A stretch of 64,000 bases of DNA from assembly GCA_947184155.2 (NCBI GenBank), contig CAMXCT020001013.1:62001-126000 (forward strand), read 5' to 3'. Below, in pieces: positions 19,196 to 29,008 of this stretch. This DNA is from Cladocopium goreaui. Its lineage: Eukaryota; Sar; Dinophyceae; Suessiales; Symbiodiniaceae. The number at the start of each line of letters is the position of its first letter. Position 1 is the first letter of the stretch. The position numbers and the translations under genes were made by a program. Under the pieces are notes generated by a model. It was given only the letters and a program-made list of their open reading frames with translations, was not told the origin of the DNA and did not search any database.

Positions 19196-19243
19196 CTTCG
19201 CAATGCCAACTTTCTCCTCCCAGGCGGCAGCCTTGCCGGAGTC
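19196..19243 (-). CDS. HMG-like exon, DSGKAAAWEEKVGIAK
   Basis: 48 bp, 16 codons, acceptor GGCGAG, donor AAG|GTGAAG, phase 0. GKAAAWEEKVG fits the tryptophan-containing second helix of an HMG box. Confidence 0.5.
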
Positions 19244-19328
19244 CTCGCCACGAAAAATGCGGAAAAATAGGTGGTATGGGATCGATGTGGTGGTTTTTAA
19301 CCATCAAACATGATGAACCATGTGGGTT

Positions 19329-19385
19329 TTATATGGTGTTATATATGGTTTTATATGGTTTTATATGGGTTTTATATGGTTGTAT
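19329..19385. repeat. TTTTATATGG tandem repeat
   Basis: Five or six units of GGTTTTATAT with small changes. Confidence 0.75.
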
Positions 19386-19985
19386 ATGAACCATCAAGAA
19401 CTGTGAGAAAAAAATGGTGTTTAACCAACAAACATGGTGAACCAATGCTGATTTAACCACCCAAAAAGGTTGGAAAAAACAGTGATTGAACCATCCCCAA
19501 ACTATGATATCTATCATCAATGGTGGTTTAAGAGTCCATTTTTTGGGGCCTCCGATAGTTCCGCTGCTCAAAACAAGACCAGTTTTGCTGGACCGTTGGT
19601 GCTCTATCTTTGGGCCACACCCACATAAAGTGTGGGAAGGCCAAGAATGAAGCGTACGAATGTTTGCTTTAAGGATCCTTTTCCACATACAGTTGCTTTA
19701 TGCCATCATAGTAATCCGTGTAAAGAAAACACGAGCATACATTATACTGTATATAATGTATATTGATCTAGTTTAGTATGTTATAATATATATATATATG
19801 TATAATTATGTATGTATACATATATATATATATGGGGGTTGTCCAAAATACCTTTTCCCGGACAGCCCTCAATCGCTCAGCCAATCGCGTAGCAACCGCG
19901 GTACCACAGTGAGCAATCGCGGAAGGGTTTGTTCTTCGTTGATCAGATCATATACATAAAATATAAGTTATGTATTATATAATGA

Positions 19986-20077
19986 GGATCCATGCGTGAA
20001 CGCATTCGATTTCAAATTTGGGAACAAAATAAGCTCGCGCGGTCCGGAAACGGTCCGGAAAACTCACAGTAGTACCA
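19986..20077. repeat. 92-bp direct repeat, copy 1
   Basis: GGATCCATGCGTGAACGCAT through GGTCCGGAAACGGTCCGGAA and CTCACAGTAGTACCAG; nearly identical to 20516-20607. Confidence 0.85.
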
Positions 20078-20200
20078 GTAGTACAGCAGTAGTACTAGTA
20101 GTACTAGTAGTACTAGTAGTACTAGTAGTACTAGTAGTACTAGTAGTACTAGTCGTAGTAGTCGTAGTAGTAGTAGTAGGAGGGGTAAGAGTAGGAGTAG
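20078..20200. repeat. (TAGTAC) / (AGT) triplet tract
   Basis: TAGTACTAGTAG units, then GTCGTAGTAG and GGAGTAGGAGTAGG. Confidence 0.9.
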
Positions 20201-20515
20201 GAGTAGGAGTAGGAATAGGAGAAGGAGTTCTAGTAGCAGGGCAAGGGAAGAAAGGGAGAGGGAGGGAAAGAGAGAAGAGAGAGAGAGAGGGAGGGAGGGG
20301 GAAACAGATGGTTGCGTTTGACCGGTTTCTGACGGGTTTCTGACTGGTTTCTGACTGGTTTCTGACTCGTTTCTGACCCTTCAGCGGAACTCGTGTCAAT
20401 TGGATTTAAAAGCAAGAGCAGAAATTCCTAGGTGTACTAGTGGTAGTGGTGGTGCAGTAGCAGCGGGTGTGGTGGTAGTACTAAGAGTAGTAGCAAATCT
20501 AGTAGTGGGAGTAAG

Positions 20516-20607
20516 GATCCATGCGTGAACGCATTCGATTTCAAATTTGGAAGCAAAATAAGCTTGCGCGGTCCGGAAACGGTCCGGAAAACTCACAGTA
20601 GTACCAG
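20516..20607. repeat. 92-bp direct repeat, copy 2
   Basis: As copy 1 with about four differences, again followed by AGT-type triplets. Confidence 0.85.
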
Positions 20608-20702
20608 CAGGACTAGCAGTAGCAGTAGCACTAGCAGTAGTGGTAGTGGAAATTGCAATAGGAGTAGGCGTAGGAGTTCTGATGGGAGGGTGAGGGAATA
20701 GG

Positions 20703-20731
20703 CAAGGGAGAGAGAGAGAGAGAGAGAGAGA
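20703..20731. repeat. (GA)n microsatellite
   Basis: GGGAGAGAGAGAGAGAGAGA; a second purine-rich tract is at 20245-20300. Confidence 0.85.
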
Positions 20732-20814
20732 TTGCGTTTGGCTTGTAATAGCTTCGGGTATCTAACTATCCTCCTTACCGATCACCAGCCCCGTTCTGTT
20801 TTCGACGCATTCCT

Positions 20815-20931
20815 TTAGGGGTATGCATTAAGTTGCGCAAGGCCCTGGATCGCTCCCCCCAAGAATACGTCCGGTCCGGGGTACACCCGCTTCTGTTGGT
20901 GGAACCGCTTAAAGTGATCGGCAGGAGCTAC
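20815..20931 (-). CDS. unrecognised open segment inside the triplet block
   Basis: Minus frame ends at 20815 and reads APADHFKRFHQQKRVYPGPD, VFLGGAIQGLAQLNAYP, stop. Its composition differs from the surrounding triplet repeats and is protein-like, but no splice site or relative is recognised. It may be a captured gene scrap. Confidence 0.25.
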   Translation of the reverse strand, partial: VAPADHFKRFHQQKRVYPGPDVFLGGAIQGLAQLNAYP

Positions 20932-21030
20932 TAGTAGTAGTAGTAGTAGTAGTAGCAGTAGTAGCAGTAGTAGTAGTAGTAGCAGTAGTAGTAGTAGTAG
21001 CAGCAGTAGTAGTAGTAGTAATAATATTAA
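20932..21030. repeat. (AGT)n triplet tract
   Basis: Over 25 TAG/CAG-type triplets; gives poly-Leu on the minus strand, an artefact. Confidence 0.9.
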
Positions 21031-21038
21031 CAATACTA

Positions 21039-21145
21039 GTATGGATGTAATAACATAAGATTAGTAGCAATATCGAAGTAAATTGGCGCGCCGGGCGTCC
21101 GGCGCCGGGCGCCCGGCGCGCAGATAGGATAATATAGAGTAGTAT
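21039..21145. repeat. about 100-bp direct repeat with GC palindrome, copy 1
   Basis: Starts TAGTATGGATGTAATAACA, contains AGCAATATCGAAGTAAATTGG, then a GC palindrome (21085-21121) and CAGATAGGATAATA. Copy 2 is at 21288-21380. Confidence 0.8.
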
Positions 21146-21287
21146 TAGTAGTAGTTGTAGTAGTAGTAGTAGCAGTAGTAGTAATAGTACTAGTAGTAGT
21201 ATAGTAATAGTAGTACTAGTAGTAGCCGCAGCAGCAATAGTAGTAGTAGTAGCAGTAGCCGTAATAGTAGTAATATTACTACTAATT

Positions 21288-21380
21288 AGTGTGGATGTAA
21301 TAACAGTAATACTAGTAGCAATATCGAAGTAGATTGGCGCGCCGGGCGCCCGGCGCGCAGATAGGATAATAATATTATAG
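21288..21380. repeat. about 95-bp direct repeat with perfect 22-bp GC palindrome, copy 2
   Basis: Same flanks as copy 1; the core at 21337-21358 is a perfect palindrome made only of G and C (GCGCGCCGGGC and its complement). Confidence 0.8.
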
Positions 21381-21735
21381 TAGTAGTAGTAGTAGTAGTA
21401 GTAGCAGTAGCAGCAGTAGTAGTAGTCGTACTCGTACTAGTAGTAGTAGTAGTAGAAGTAGTAGTAGTAGTCGTACTAGTAGTAGTAGTAGTAGTAGAAG
21501 TAGTAGTAGTAGTCGTACTAGTAGTAGTAGTAGTAGTAGTAGTACTAGTAGTAGTAGTAGTAGTCGTAGTAGTAGTAGTCGTAGTAGTCGTAGTAGTCGT
21601 AGTAGTAGTAGTAGTAGTACTAGTAGTAAAAGTAGTACGAGTAGTACGAGTAGTAGTAGTAGTAGTAGTAGCACTACTAGTAGTAGTACTAGTAGTAGTA
21701 CTAGTAGTAGTACTAGTAGTAGTAGTAGTAATAGG
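21376..21735. repeat. longest (AGT)n tract
   Basis: About 120 triplets, mostly AGT with CGT, ACT and AAT variants. Produces long Thr- or Leu-rich minus-strand frames that are not genes. Confidence 0.92.
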
Positions 21736-21982
21736 GTGGTAGCCGTATAACCAATCGCCAACCAATCGCTCAGCCTATCGCGATGCAGGTTTTAGCAATC
21801 GCGCAAAACAAAGTAAACGCATCAATTCATAAATTTGTGACCTGCTTTTACGGACGGCTCCCATATATATATTGTGAGTTTTAGAATTTAGTATAATCCA
21901 TGATATATACTAAAACGATCTAAAATGACAACTATACTTTGTGAATTTCCACTTTAAACATCCCAGCCACAGCCGTGTCGAC

Positions 21983-22035
21983 CTTGTACGCCTTCATGGC
22001 TTGCGCGTACTTCTCCTGGACGGTGCTTTCCGGGG
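21983..22035 (-). CDS. HMG-like exon, ESTVQEKYAQAMKAYK
   Basis: ESTVQEKYAQAMKAYK up to donor AAG|GTCGAC. EKYAQAMKAYK fits helix 3 of an HMG box (K-Y-xxx-M-xxY-K). HMG boxes bend DNA; dinoflagellates have expanded sets. Acceptor side approximate. Confidence 0.5.
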
Positions 22036-22513
22036 GACACCACCAGCTTAAAGGGGTCGATTTGCAGATGATCCACAACAAAAAAATGACCTGCGACATT
22101 ACTCTGAATTACTTTAACATCATTTAAGTCAGCTAAATCTGAATTTCTAGATAATTGCTAAATCTGAATTACTCGGAATGATTGTAATGGACTTAAACCT
22201 GACTGACTTTTATATAAGTCCCCAGGCTCGCTTGAAAAAACATTCCATTTAAAACTCTGGTGAAACCAAAAACTGAAACTATGCCTGCTGCAATGTTGGG
22301 ATGATCCTCTGAGTAACTTCATTTCATGTAACCCAGAGTAAATGATCAGTCAGACTGTAGAAGCCAAAGCCCTGTTGTATTCCAGGATATGATCCCATGA
22401 CTACCAGTCAGAATTTGAGGTGTGCACAAGCTACCAACCACTTCGTTAGTAAGTTGAGGGAAACATGGAAACAGAAGATCTCGCACTACACAAGTATCAC
22501 TATAAAATACGTA

Positions 22514-22568
22514 TATCCTCTGGCAAGGCTTCGCGATAGCAGTGCCTGTTAGTCATTACCAGAGGGTA
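22514..22568. mobile_element. M1 internal-deletion derivative
   Basis: TATCCTCTGGCAAGG at the left and GTTAGTCATTACCAGAGGGTA at the right with only about 20 bp between. Confidence 0.6.
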
Positions 22569-22729
22569 AACCTCTGGGCCCTCAGCTTGTGTGTCGTGCT
22601 CCTAGCATTCATCCTATGGATTCATGACCATCCATGGGAAAATCCACCCACTGGACCACCATATTAATTCATTTTTTCATATTATCATTTTCCCTGAATG
22701 ATCACGCATGTCATGTTATATATATATTA

Positions 22730-22760
22730 TATAATATTGTATAATATTATATAATATTAT
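22730..22760. repeat. TATAATATTATATAA palindromic AT tract
   Basis: Several overlapping ATTATATAATATTAT units. Confidence 0.7.
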
Positions 22761-22911
22761 CCCAGAATGCCTGGTTTCGATCACTGCTATTGACATTTAT
22801 TGATCTTAATTAAATGGATATTTTAATAATGGATTATTATCACTGATTTCGATTTTCCAAATCCCTGGAATTTCCATCCAGCCATGTGGCTTTGTCATGA
22901 CACCTAAAATC

Positions 22912-22993
22912 AGGGATGACGAAAACTGGGGATGATCTTGTCCTTGCAGTTGGGCTTGGCGAACCCCAACATCCAATGATTCATCATTCTCAT
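22912..22993 (-). CDS. exon starting at the end of an M3 element
   Basis: Directly after the ACCAG end of the M3 copy at 22994 the minus strand is open: MRMMNHWMLGFAKPNCKDKI, IPSFRHP, stop. HWMLGFAKP and following lysines would suit an HMG-type protein; not certain. Confidence 0.35.
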
Positions 22994-23105
22994 CTGGTTG
23001 GTGGTTGCAACCCCTCTGAAAAAAAATGAGTTCGTCAGTTGGGGTTACTATTCCCAACTATATATGGAAAACTTTAACATTCATGTTCCAGTCACCACCA
23101 ACCAG
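22994..23105. mobile_element. M3 element with 4-bp target duplication
   Basis: CTGGTTGGTGGTTGCAACCC at the left, CACCACCAACCAG at the right; flanked by TCAT on both sides. Confidence 0.85.
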
Positions 23106-23159
23106 TCATCAATTCATTGACACGTCACTGGAGGATTTTGTTCATCACGTTGAATCCGT

Positions 23160-23263
23160 TACCCTCTGGTAATTTAACATAGCTATGGAACATCACCATT
23201 TTCAATGGGTAAATCCACAATAAATGGCCATTTTCAATAGCTATGTTAAATTACCAGAGGGTA
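23160..23263. mobile_element. M1 element, 104 bp, well preserved
   Basis: TACCCTCTGGTAATTTAAC at the left and its inverted partner at the right; interior halves also complementary (CATAGCTAT/ATAGCTATG). Only about 55 bp from the M3 copy to its left. Confidence 0.9.
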
Positions 23264-23379
23264 CTGAAACAATCAATTCTCGACTGTGAATCCCTGGTGG
23301 CTTTTGGAAACTCAATTCTTAGCTCCAAGTGCCGGCAGTTCTCCGTTCGCCTTCGCTTCTGCATAACCAACTTCATAGC
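23258..23379 (-). CDS. exon running into the M1 donor, AMKLVMQKRRRTENCRH
   Basis: After a TTCTGCAG acceptor: AMKLVMQKRRRTENCRHLEL, RIEFPKATRDSQSRIDCFST. The frame stays open into TACCCTCTG|GTAATT of the M1 copy at 23160-23263. The first part (MKLVMQKRRRTE) is strongly basic. Confidence 0.5.
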
Positions 23380-24082
23380 CTGCAGAAAGCTGCACCAAGG
23401 TAGACAATTTATGAAGAAAGTTGATGAAATTGATGAACCCAGTTGAACAAAGTTGTTGACATTGAAATTTTGAGGGCAATTTTTTGCTGGAACATCACTA
23501 AGATCATATGATCATTCTGAGATTTAGTTGGCACAACCCCTTTTTTTCGATTCAACTCACTACAAATCCCTGCACTGGTTCGATTTAAAGTCTCAAGTCT
23601 GTATCCAGAAAGGACCGATCTGAGTTTCTCTGTGGCTTGACCAGTGTCACCCTGGTAGAACATTGAAAAAAACAACAGGATCATCATATCATCCCGGCTG
23701 AGAAGACAATGAAAGCCCAAACAGAACTCTCTGGAAATATTGCCAGCAGAGTATCCCCATCAATGGCAAGTTGTATACCCATCTGTGTTGAAAAATCAAG
23801 CCACCAACTATCCCGATCTAGTTGGACCAGCTGCTCGCCAGGGCGCCCGTGTTTCTAATGGTGAAATCCGGATTTTTCTTCACAACTGCTGATAGTGAAA
23901 AACCATCATGTTTCCATCATTTTTGAATGTTTCAATCACTGTTTTTCCCAAGCTTTTTTGGGTGGTTAAACCAGCATTTGTTTACCATGTTTGTTGGTTA
24001 AATCCTCTGTTTCTCAATGTTATTTTGAGGGTTCAACCGGTGCAACCGCCATAAACCCATACAAAACCCACATGTTTCATCA

Positions 24083-24301
24083 CTGCTTGGTGGTTGAGCC
24101 ACCTACCCCTCTGAAAAATGATGGAGTTCGTCAGTTGGGATGATGAAATTCCCATATATGGAAAAAACAAAATCATCGTCATCGCGGAATCAATGGTATG
24201 TGTTCATCGCGGCCAGCCCAGCTGTTTTGGGCGCTCAAAAGCCGCTGAAGCGCGGTTGACATGGAAAATGATGTTAATCATATTCCAAACCACCAACCAG
24301 A
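24083..24301. mobile_element. M3 element with extra internal DNA
   Basis: GCTTGGTGGTTGAGCCACC at the left, CCAAACCACCAACCAG at the right; the normal M3 interior (GTTCGTCAGTTGGGATGATG) is followed by about 110 bp of extra sequence including a short minus-strand open block (RLLSAQNSWAGRDEH). Confidence 0.6.
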
Positions 24302-24363
24302 TCATGTTTGATGGTCGTTGATAGTTCAACCACCACATTTCACCATTTTCCGTGGTCAATTCA

Positions 24364-24445
24364 GCTGGCCATGGCTGCCAAGTGGCCCTTTTTTTCGATG
24401 TCGCTCAGGTTCTTCCACTTCGCTGCACCGCTCTTCACTACCTGC
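24364..24445 (-). CDS. HMG-box exon, VVKSGAAKWKNLSDIEKKGH
   Basis: After a TTCAG/CAGCAG acceptor: VVKSGAAKWKNLSDIEKKGH, LAAMAS. The A-K-W-K-x-L-S-x-x-E-K pattern is the classical centre of an HMG box (helix 2 tryptophan and following Leu-Ser-Asp-x-Glu-Lys). This is the clearest evidence for the family in this region. Confidence 0.65.
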
Positions 24446-24624
24446 TGAACGACTTGGAGTCCTTACATGTCAATTGCTATTTAGTTCCTACAATTGGTGA
24501 TTGTGGTCGTATAAGAAGCGATTTAAGTCCTAAAGATTGGTGATTTGACTCCGAAGATTGGTGATTTCATTCATGAGATTGGTGATTTTAAGTCATCATG
24601 TTTGGATATGTTTGGTGTATTATC

Positions 24625-24797
24625 TATTTTACATTATTTAACTGTAATATAACACAAAATGGGGCACAATTCCTCAGTTTCTACGATGGCCGCCCGCCCC
24701 AACTTTTGAGGCTGATGAACTGCGTCCAACCCATAGCTGGCACAGCCAATCCCTGCGTCCCGGTCATTGGAAGTCAACTGCCACGCAAGTAGCGAAT
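24625..24797 (-). CDS. open exon starting at the end of an M1 element
   Basis: Minus strand from the M1 right boundary (ACCAG then AG GGT) is open for 53 codons: GNSLLAWQLTSNDRDAGIGC, ASYGLDAVHQPQKLGRAAIV, ETEELCPILC. GC-rich third positions. Not recognised as a family. Confidence 0.4.
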
Positions 24798-24912
24798 TAC
24801 CCTCTGGTAATTTAACATAGCTATTGAAAATGGCCCACTTATAGTTGATTTACCTATTAAAAATGGTGATTTTCCATAGCTATGTTAGGCTATGTTAATT
24901 TACCAGAGGGTA
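24798..24912. mobile_element. M1 element, 115 bp
   Basis: TACCCTCTGGTAATTTAAC left, CAGAGGGTA right; a short TATGTTAGGC duplication near the right end. Confidence 0.9.
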
Positions 24913-25077
24913 CACATGAAATCACATGAAATCAGGAATAGAATGTTTATCCAAACGCTTAGATTTGCCTGTCTAGAACCATCCACCCTCAAAAAAATAT
25001 TGAATATTCCCATATATTCCCCATCATGGGCCCTATACTTCTGGCCCTATAAAAAATTCCCAACTGGATTTCCCATT

Positions 25078-25140
25078 CCCACGCGGCCTCCGTCACAGAT
25101 CCTGAGGCGCTCTGCCTGTGCTCCTCAACAAATCGGGGCC
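25078..25140 (-). CDS. HMG-box exon, RFVEEHRQSASGSVTEAAW
   Basis: RFVEEHRQSASGSVTEAAW matches helix 1 into helix 2 of an HMG box (F-x-x-E-x-R ... V-x-E-A-x-x-W). Boundaries approximate. Confidence 0.55.
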
Positions 25141-25289
25141 ACTTTTTTCGTATCATGTCAACCAGTCAAAGACCACCAGGAAACTTTCTATGGCCATGTT
25201 CAATAGTTATGTTGTGTTATGTTTATGGGTATAACATGGTATAACCATTGTTACCATTAATATGTTCCAAGATTTAGTGATGATTATAA

Positions 25290-25408
25290 CTGGTTGGTGG
25301 TTGCTGCTAACCCCTCTGAAAAATATGAACATCACATGGGATTATTGTTCCCAATCCACGGAAAGTCATAAACAGGTCATAAAAGCCATGTTCCAAACCA
25401 CCAACCAG
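25290..25408. mobile_element. M3 element
   Basis: CTGGTTGGTGGTTGCTGC left, CAAACCACCAACCAG right. Confidence 0.8.
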
Positions 25409-26160
25409 AAATAACCAGAATACCTAACTGAGATATACTGAGACTTCACAGTTTGCGATGAAACATGACCATTTACTTCGATAATCTGCACATGGCCACG
25501 GGATGCCATGTATTTGCTGTCTGTGACTGTGTCGGCAAATGGAAACTCACCGCGCTGATGACCTCCATCACCCACAATCAGAGGTAACTCTAATGATCTC
25601 AGCATGTCTCAGCTTTCATGATCTTGCTGGAGTAAAATTGATCAACAACACGTCTCCCACTGTAAAATTTCGAGGTCCAAAAAAGGGGACCTGACCTGAC
25701 ACCCTCAGTGCAATCCATGCAGCGGAAGCTACGGTTCTGGGAATCCGTCCAAACTTGGCTGCACCATGGTGAAAGCACCAGCACGGTTGGCACCAAAAAA
25801 AGGCGATCCAATGGATCTGTGCCAAGCGAGGCCCCTTCAGGGATTCCCGAGAAGATCTTACAGCGAGAAGGCAATGTGTACAACAAACGACAGTGGAACA
25901 TCAACAACACCTTTGGAACATCTTTGAAGCCCAAAGAATAGCCCAATAGCCCCTGGTTCATCCTGAATTCCTCACGGATCATGGTAGCTCACAGTCCTGT
26001 ATGAAATTCATCCAGGGAGTCAAAGGCCTCTTTGGGCGCTCGGGATCTCTTTTCCAGGCATCCTGGACACTGGAAGCGCTATGGAGAGACGCCAGACGTC
26101 ATTCGTTTCCAAACATGAGGGTGTTTCTAAAAAAATCATCATTCATGATCATTCAGCATA

Positions 26161-26323
26161 CGGTAAAGCCCTAGAAGGCAAACAAGTTTCACGCAGTAAA
26201 AAAAGTGTGATAAACCATTGGATTTTGGGCAAAAGCCATATTTTTTTGGCTCAAGAATCATCCCAAACAGAGCTATTCCCAAGAATGGATCCCATTTGGC
26301 CATGACACATCAGGGCTTTACCG
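26161..26323. mobile_element. M7 element with 12-bp inverted ends and a spliced-leader-like core
   Basis: CGGTAAAGCCCT at the left, AGGGCTTTACCG at the right. In the middle (26234-26255) GCCAT-ATTTT-TTTGGCTCAAG resembles the 3' part of the dinoflagellate spliced leader with a short insertion. Confidence 0.5.
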
Positions 26324-26400
26324 CAAAAAAAACACATGAACTGTGATTGGTGAGGAGAGAAAAACCATCCCTAACGACTTCGCCATCAATGTATTACTAG

Positions 26401-26547
26401 ACCCTCCATCTGGTTAAACGACTAACACTTTGCAATGAAAAATGGATGGCCCATAGAAATAGATGATTTTCCCATTAAAAAAAAAAACAACAACTCCATT
26501 TATTTTTGGGGATTTCACATGGCTATGTTAGTCATAACCAGAGGCTT
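26401..26547. mobile_element. M1 element, diverged and longer
   Basis: CCATCTGGTTAAACGACTAAC left, GCTATGTTAGTCATAACCAGAGG right, with a 12-A run inside. Confidence 0.6.
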
Positions 26548-26625
26548 TTTCTTGGACCCTGGGAGCCCAACAAGGAGAACACCTCGTGGCTAATCCGATG
26601 AAAGATCTGACAAGCAAAGCTATGT
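26541..26625 (-). CDS. exon lying between two M1 elements
   Basis: After a TACTGTAG acceptor just outside the M1 copy at 26637-26750 the frame reads YIALLVRSFIGLATRCSPCW, APRVQEKAS and runs to the donor end (TCTG|GTTATG) of the neighbouring M1 copy. Partly hydrophobic. The tight fit between two repeats is the evidence; the protein is not recognised. Confidence 0.45.
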
Positions 26626-26636
26626 ACTACAGTAAT

Positions 26637-26750
26637 TACCCGGCCTGGTAAACGTTTACATAACTATGGAAAGATCCATCATGTTTAATGGGAAAATCCA
26701 CTATTTCTATGGCCATTTTCAATAGCTATGTTAGTCATTACCAGAAGCTA
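26637..26750. mobile_element. M1 element, GGCC variant
   Basis: TACCCGGCCTGGTAAACG at the left (variant shared with 53233), TTACCAGAAGCTA at the right. Confidence 0.75.
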
Positions 26751-27176
26751 ATGGGATTTTCATAGGAATCTAGAGATGGATATCTCTCTATATTATATCT
26801 AAGTTATCTATATAATTAGCGGATAGGTCTCTTCTGGATGATAACAAATTCTCCATGGAACGCATGAAAATCCCATCCTCCACATCAAAAAAATCCATGG
26901 CGACTCTGCGGGGTGTTTCATCAAAACGGGGAAGGGATTCGATCCAATAAATTGACAAGTCACTTAAATTCCAGCCAGAATCCCATTGAAATTCCCCCTT
27001 TTGCTTGAATCCCATGTTTGTTTTCAATCACCAGTTTTAAAATGGTAAAAATCACCACTTAATGAGCAACTCCATTGAACAAGAATCAAGGTGAATAAAC
27101 CTTGGCAAGATAGTGAACAAAACTTTGCAGTGAACTGATCCAACACCAAACGTACGTTGCAATGTTAGCTAAGTGA

Positions 27177-27282
27177 TACCCTCTGGTAATCACTAACATA
27201 GCTATTGAAAATGGCTATTTATAGTGGATTTTCCCATTAATAATGGTGATTTTCCATAGTTATGTTAGTTTACCAGAGGGTA
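27177..27282. mobile_element. M1 element, 106 bp, well preserved
   Basis: TACCCTCTGGTAATCACTAAC left, GTTAGTTTACCAGAGGGTA right. On the minus strand an exon to its right reads YPL into its donor. Confidence 0.9.
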
Positions 27283-27355
27283 TGCAATGGCACGACGTTG
27301 CATACATCGCCTGACACGAAGATCTCCAGTTGGGTCCACCTTCAGCTCCTTCTCT
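27274..27355 (-). CDS. exon ending in the M1 donor, KELKVDPTGDLRVRRCMQRR
   Basis: KELKVDPTGDLRVRRCMQRR, AIAYPL, then GTAAAC; the last three codons TAC CCT CTG are the M1 terminus itself. Basic, consistent with the HMG-like gene. Phase 0 at the donor. Confidence 0.5.
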
Positions 27356-27939
27356 TACTTGGACAACTTCAGGTTGCCGGTGTCAACAGAAACAAATGGT
27401 TCCTTCTTGCGATGATCTCGGCTTCTCTTGATATACACAGCCACAATCAAAAAGGTAACACATCACTTGGCTCTCAGCTTGTAAGCACACAAGGTCTACA
27501 AGCTTGTGGCTGGGCTCAGATGCGTAGTCAAGCACCAAATGCGTGTGGGATTGCATTCAACCTTTCGATCCTCTCAGCCATAGGCAAAGACTTGGGGGTA
27601 TCACAGTATCACCTGGCTCCCTCTCCAACCTACGCATCTCTTGAGATCTTAAGGGATCATCTCTTCATAGACTCCAAAATGGTGGACTTAAACCCATGTA
27701 GATACTAAAGTTATCTTCGTCAAATCCATTCATTATTAATACAAAAACATACTCATGAATTAACATGGCCAACCAAATGCCAACAACATAAAAAGTGATC
27801 CGTTAATCACTAACTCGTTATATTGTTAAAATATGTTTAAACTACCATATAACTATATAACTATATGTTAATGATCAAACACACTCCTAGTTTTGGTCGA
27901 AAAAACACATCACCTGTGAGGTCGGAGAATCCCTTAAGA

Positions 27940-28034
27940 TTTTGGCGCCTTCTTGCCCGAGTCCACATATGCCTTCCTTGGATGGGTTTGGTTCATCGGT
28001 TCCCACCGCGAAAGCATCGGGGGTCTGGGGGATT
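27940..28034 (-). CDS. possible HMG-box start exon, TPDAFAVGTDEPNPSKEG
   Basis: After an ATCCCCCAG acceptor: TPDAFAVGTDEPNPSKEGIC, GLGQEGAKI. P-x-A-F-x-V-x-x-D-E resembles helix 1 of an HMG box. Another frame is also open, so low-moderate confidence. Confidence 0.4.
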
Positions 28035-28160
28035 TCATGGGAAAGTTTGTTGGTTTTTTCCATGGTTTCACCATCACCAAATTGGGTTTTTTCCTGGTGG
28101 ATTTCGCGTTTTTCAGTTGATGTTCTCATCATTCTTAGTCCAGCAGTAGACCAGTTGAAA

Positions 28161-28207
28161 TGGGCTATTTTCCATAGCTATAACAATTGTTAAATTACCA
28201 GAGGGTA
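28161..28207. mobile_element. M1 right half
   Basis: TTTTCCATAGCTATAACAATT then GTTAAATTACCAGAGGGTA; left half absent. Confidence 0.6.
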
Positions 28208-28371
28208 TAGATAGATTAGCACCTATTTTGGGGTTCCTGAAATGAGGGATCCCAACTCATCAAAGTTATTGCTAGTCTTTCTATGAACTTTCATGGGAAA
28301 ATGTGGAATCTCGGGGTTCTCGTATGTTAGGAAATATCCATGTGGCAATCTGAGCTGGCAATATCTGGCAA

Positions 28372-28432
28372 TGATAACAATGATAACAATGATAACACAT
28401 CAATGGTAACAATGATAACACATCAAGGATCA
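28372..28432. repeat. CAATGATAA tandem repeat
   Basis: Four units of CAATGATAA and a partial larger duplication with CACATCAA. Confidence 0.75.
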
Positions 28433-28864
28433 TCAAGGTAAATCATTGAACCAAATGGGGTACAGCATCCTCAGCCAGGTTGGATAATCCCTTCCGGTCT
28501 CTCTGATGAATGAAAGGTTCGACGTCTACAAACGTAAAAGTCTTGTTATAAACGTCCATCAAGAAGTTAAGTCAGTTGTAGTTGTCGTTATTTTTAGTTA
28601 AATAGTTCTAGATAGCTATAGATAGCTATAGAGGCTATAGATAATAATAACTAGATTTGGTTAAATATACAAAACTTAAACAACTTGAACTTGCTACAAA
28701 TTATAGATGGTGATAGTTATATAACATATCTTTAACTTAGTTTCATCAGCTGCTAGCCATCTCCTTCCAGGGCCGCAAACCAGCGAAAGGGCGAAGAACA
28801 TCGATTTCTTTTTGGATTTCTTAAGGATACTCTACTTCAGAAGAACACTATAATTATGATGATC

Positions 28865-28955
28865 GTGTAAGTGATATATGTTCATATTATATGAACATAT
28901 ATCGCTTACATATGTTATATATATATACATTATATATATATATATATATCCTATG
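28865..28955. repeat. AT-rich palindrome and (TA)n
   Basis: GTAAGTGATATATGTTCATA and its inverted copy TATGAACATATATCGCTTAC face each other, followed by a TA tract. Confidence 0.7.
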
Positions 28956-29008
28956 AATTCCTATAATATGTTCCTCGATTTTCCCATCAAAGGGCCATGT
29001 TTAACGTA

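Larger units (their letters stand above)
19820..21870. mobile_element. 2-kb (AGT)n-rich block with imperfect terminal inverted repeats
   Basis: The left edge TATATATATGGGGGTTGTCC and the reverse complement of the right edge TATATATATGGGAGCCGTCC match at most positions. Just inside both ends are CAATCGCTCAGCC plus ATCGCG motifs. The interior is (AGT)n and related triplets, two GC palindromes and two long direct duplications. A transposon-like or rolling-amplified insertion in the intron of the HMG-like gene is my inference. Confidence 0.4.

Noticed and set aside
21286-21765. Poly-Thr and poly-Leu frames of 128-159 codons.
   Set aside because: They are translations of (AGT)n triplets.
23105-23379. 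Joining exon 23258-23379 across its M1 and the neighbouring M3 to the exon at 22993.
   Set aside because: The phases create a stop codon at both tested acceptors, so this particular join is not supported even though each exon edge looks good.
24364-24445. Plus-strand frame giving RCRSGSSTSLHRSSLPAER.
   Set aside because: The minus strand gives a clear HMG-box helix with Trp, so the plus frame is its shadow.
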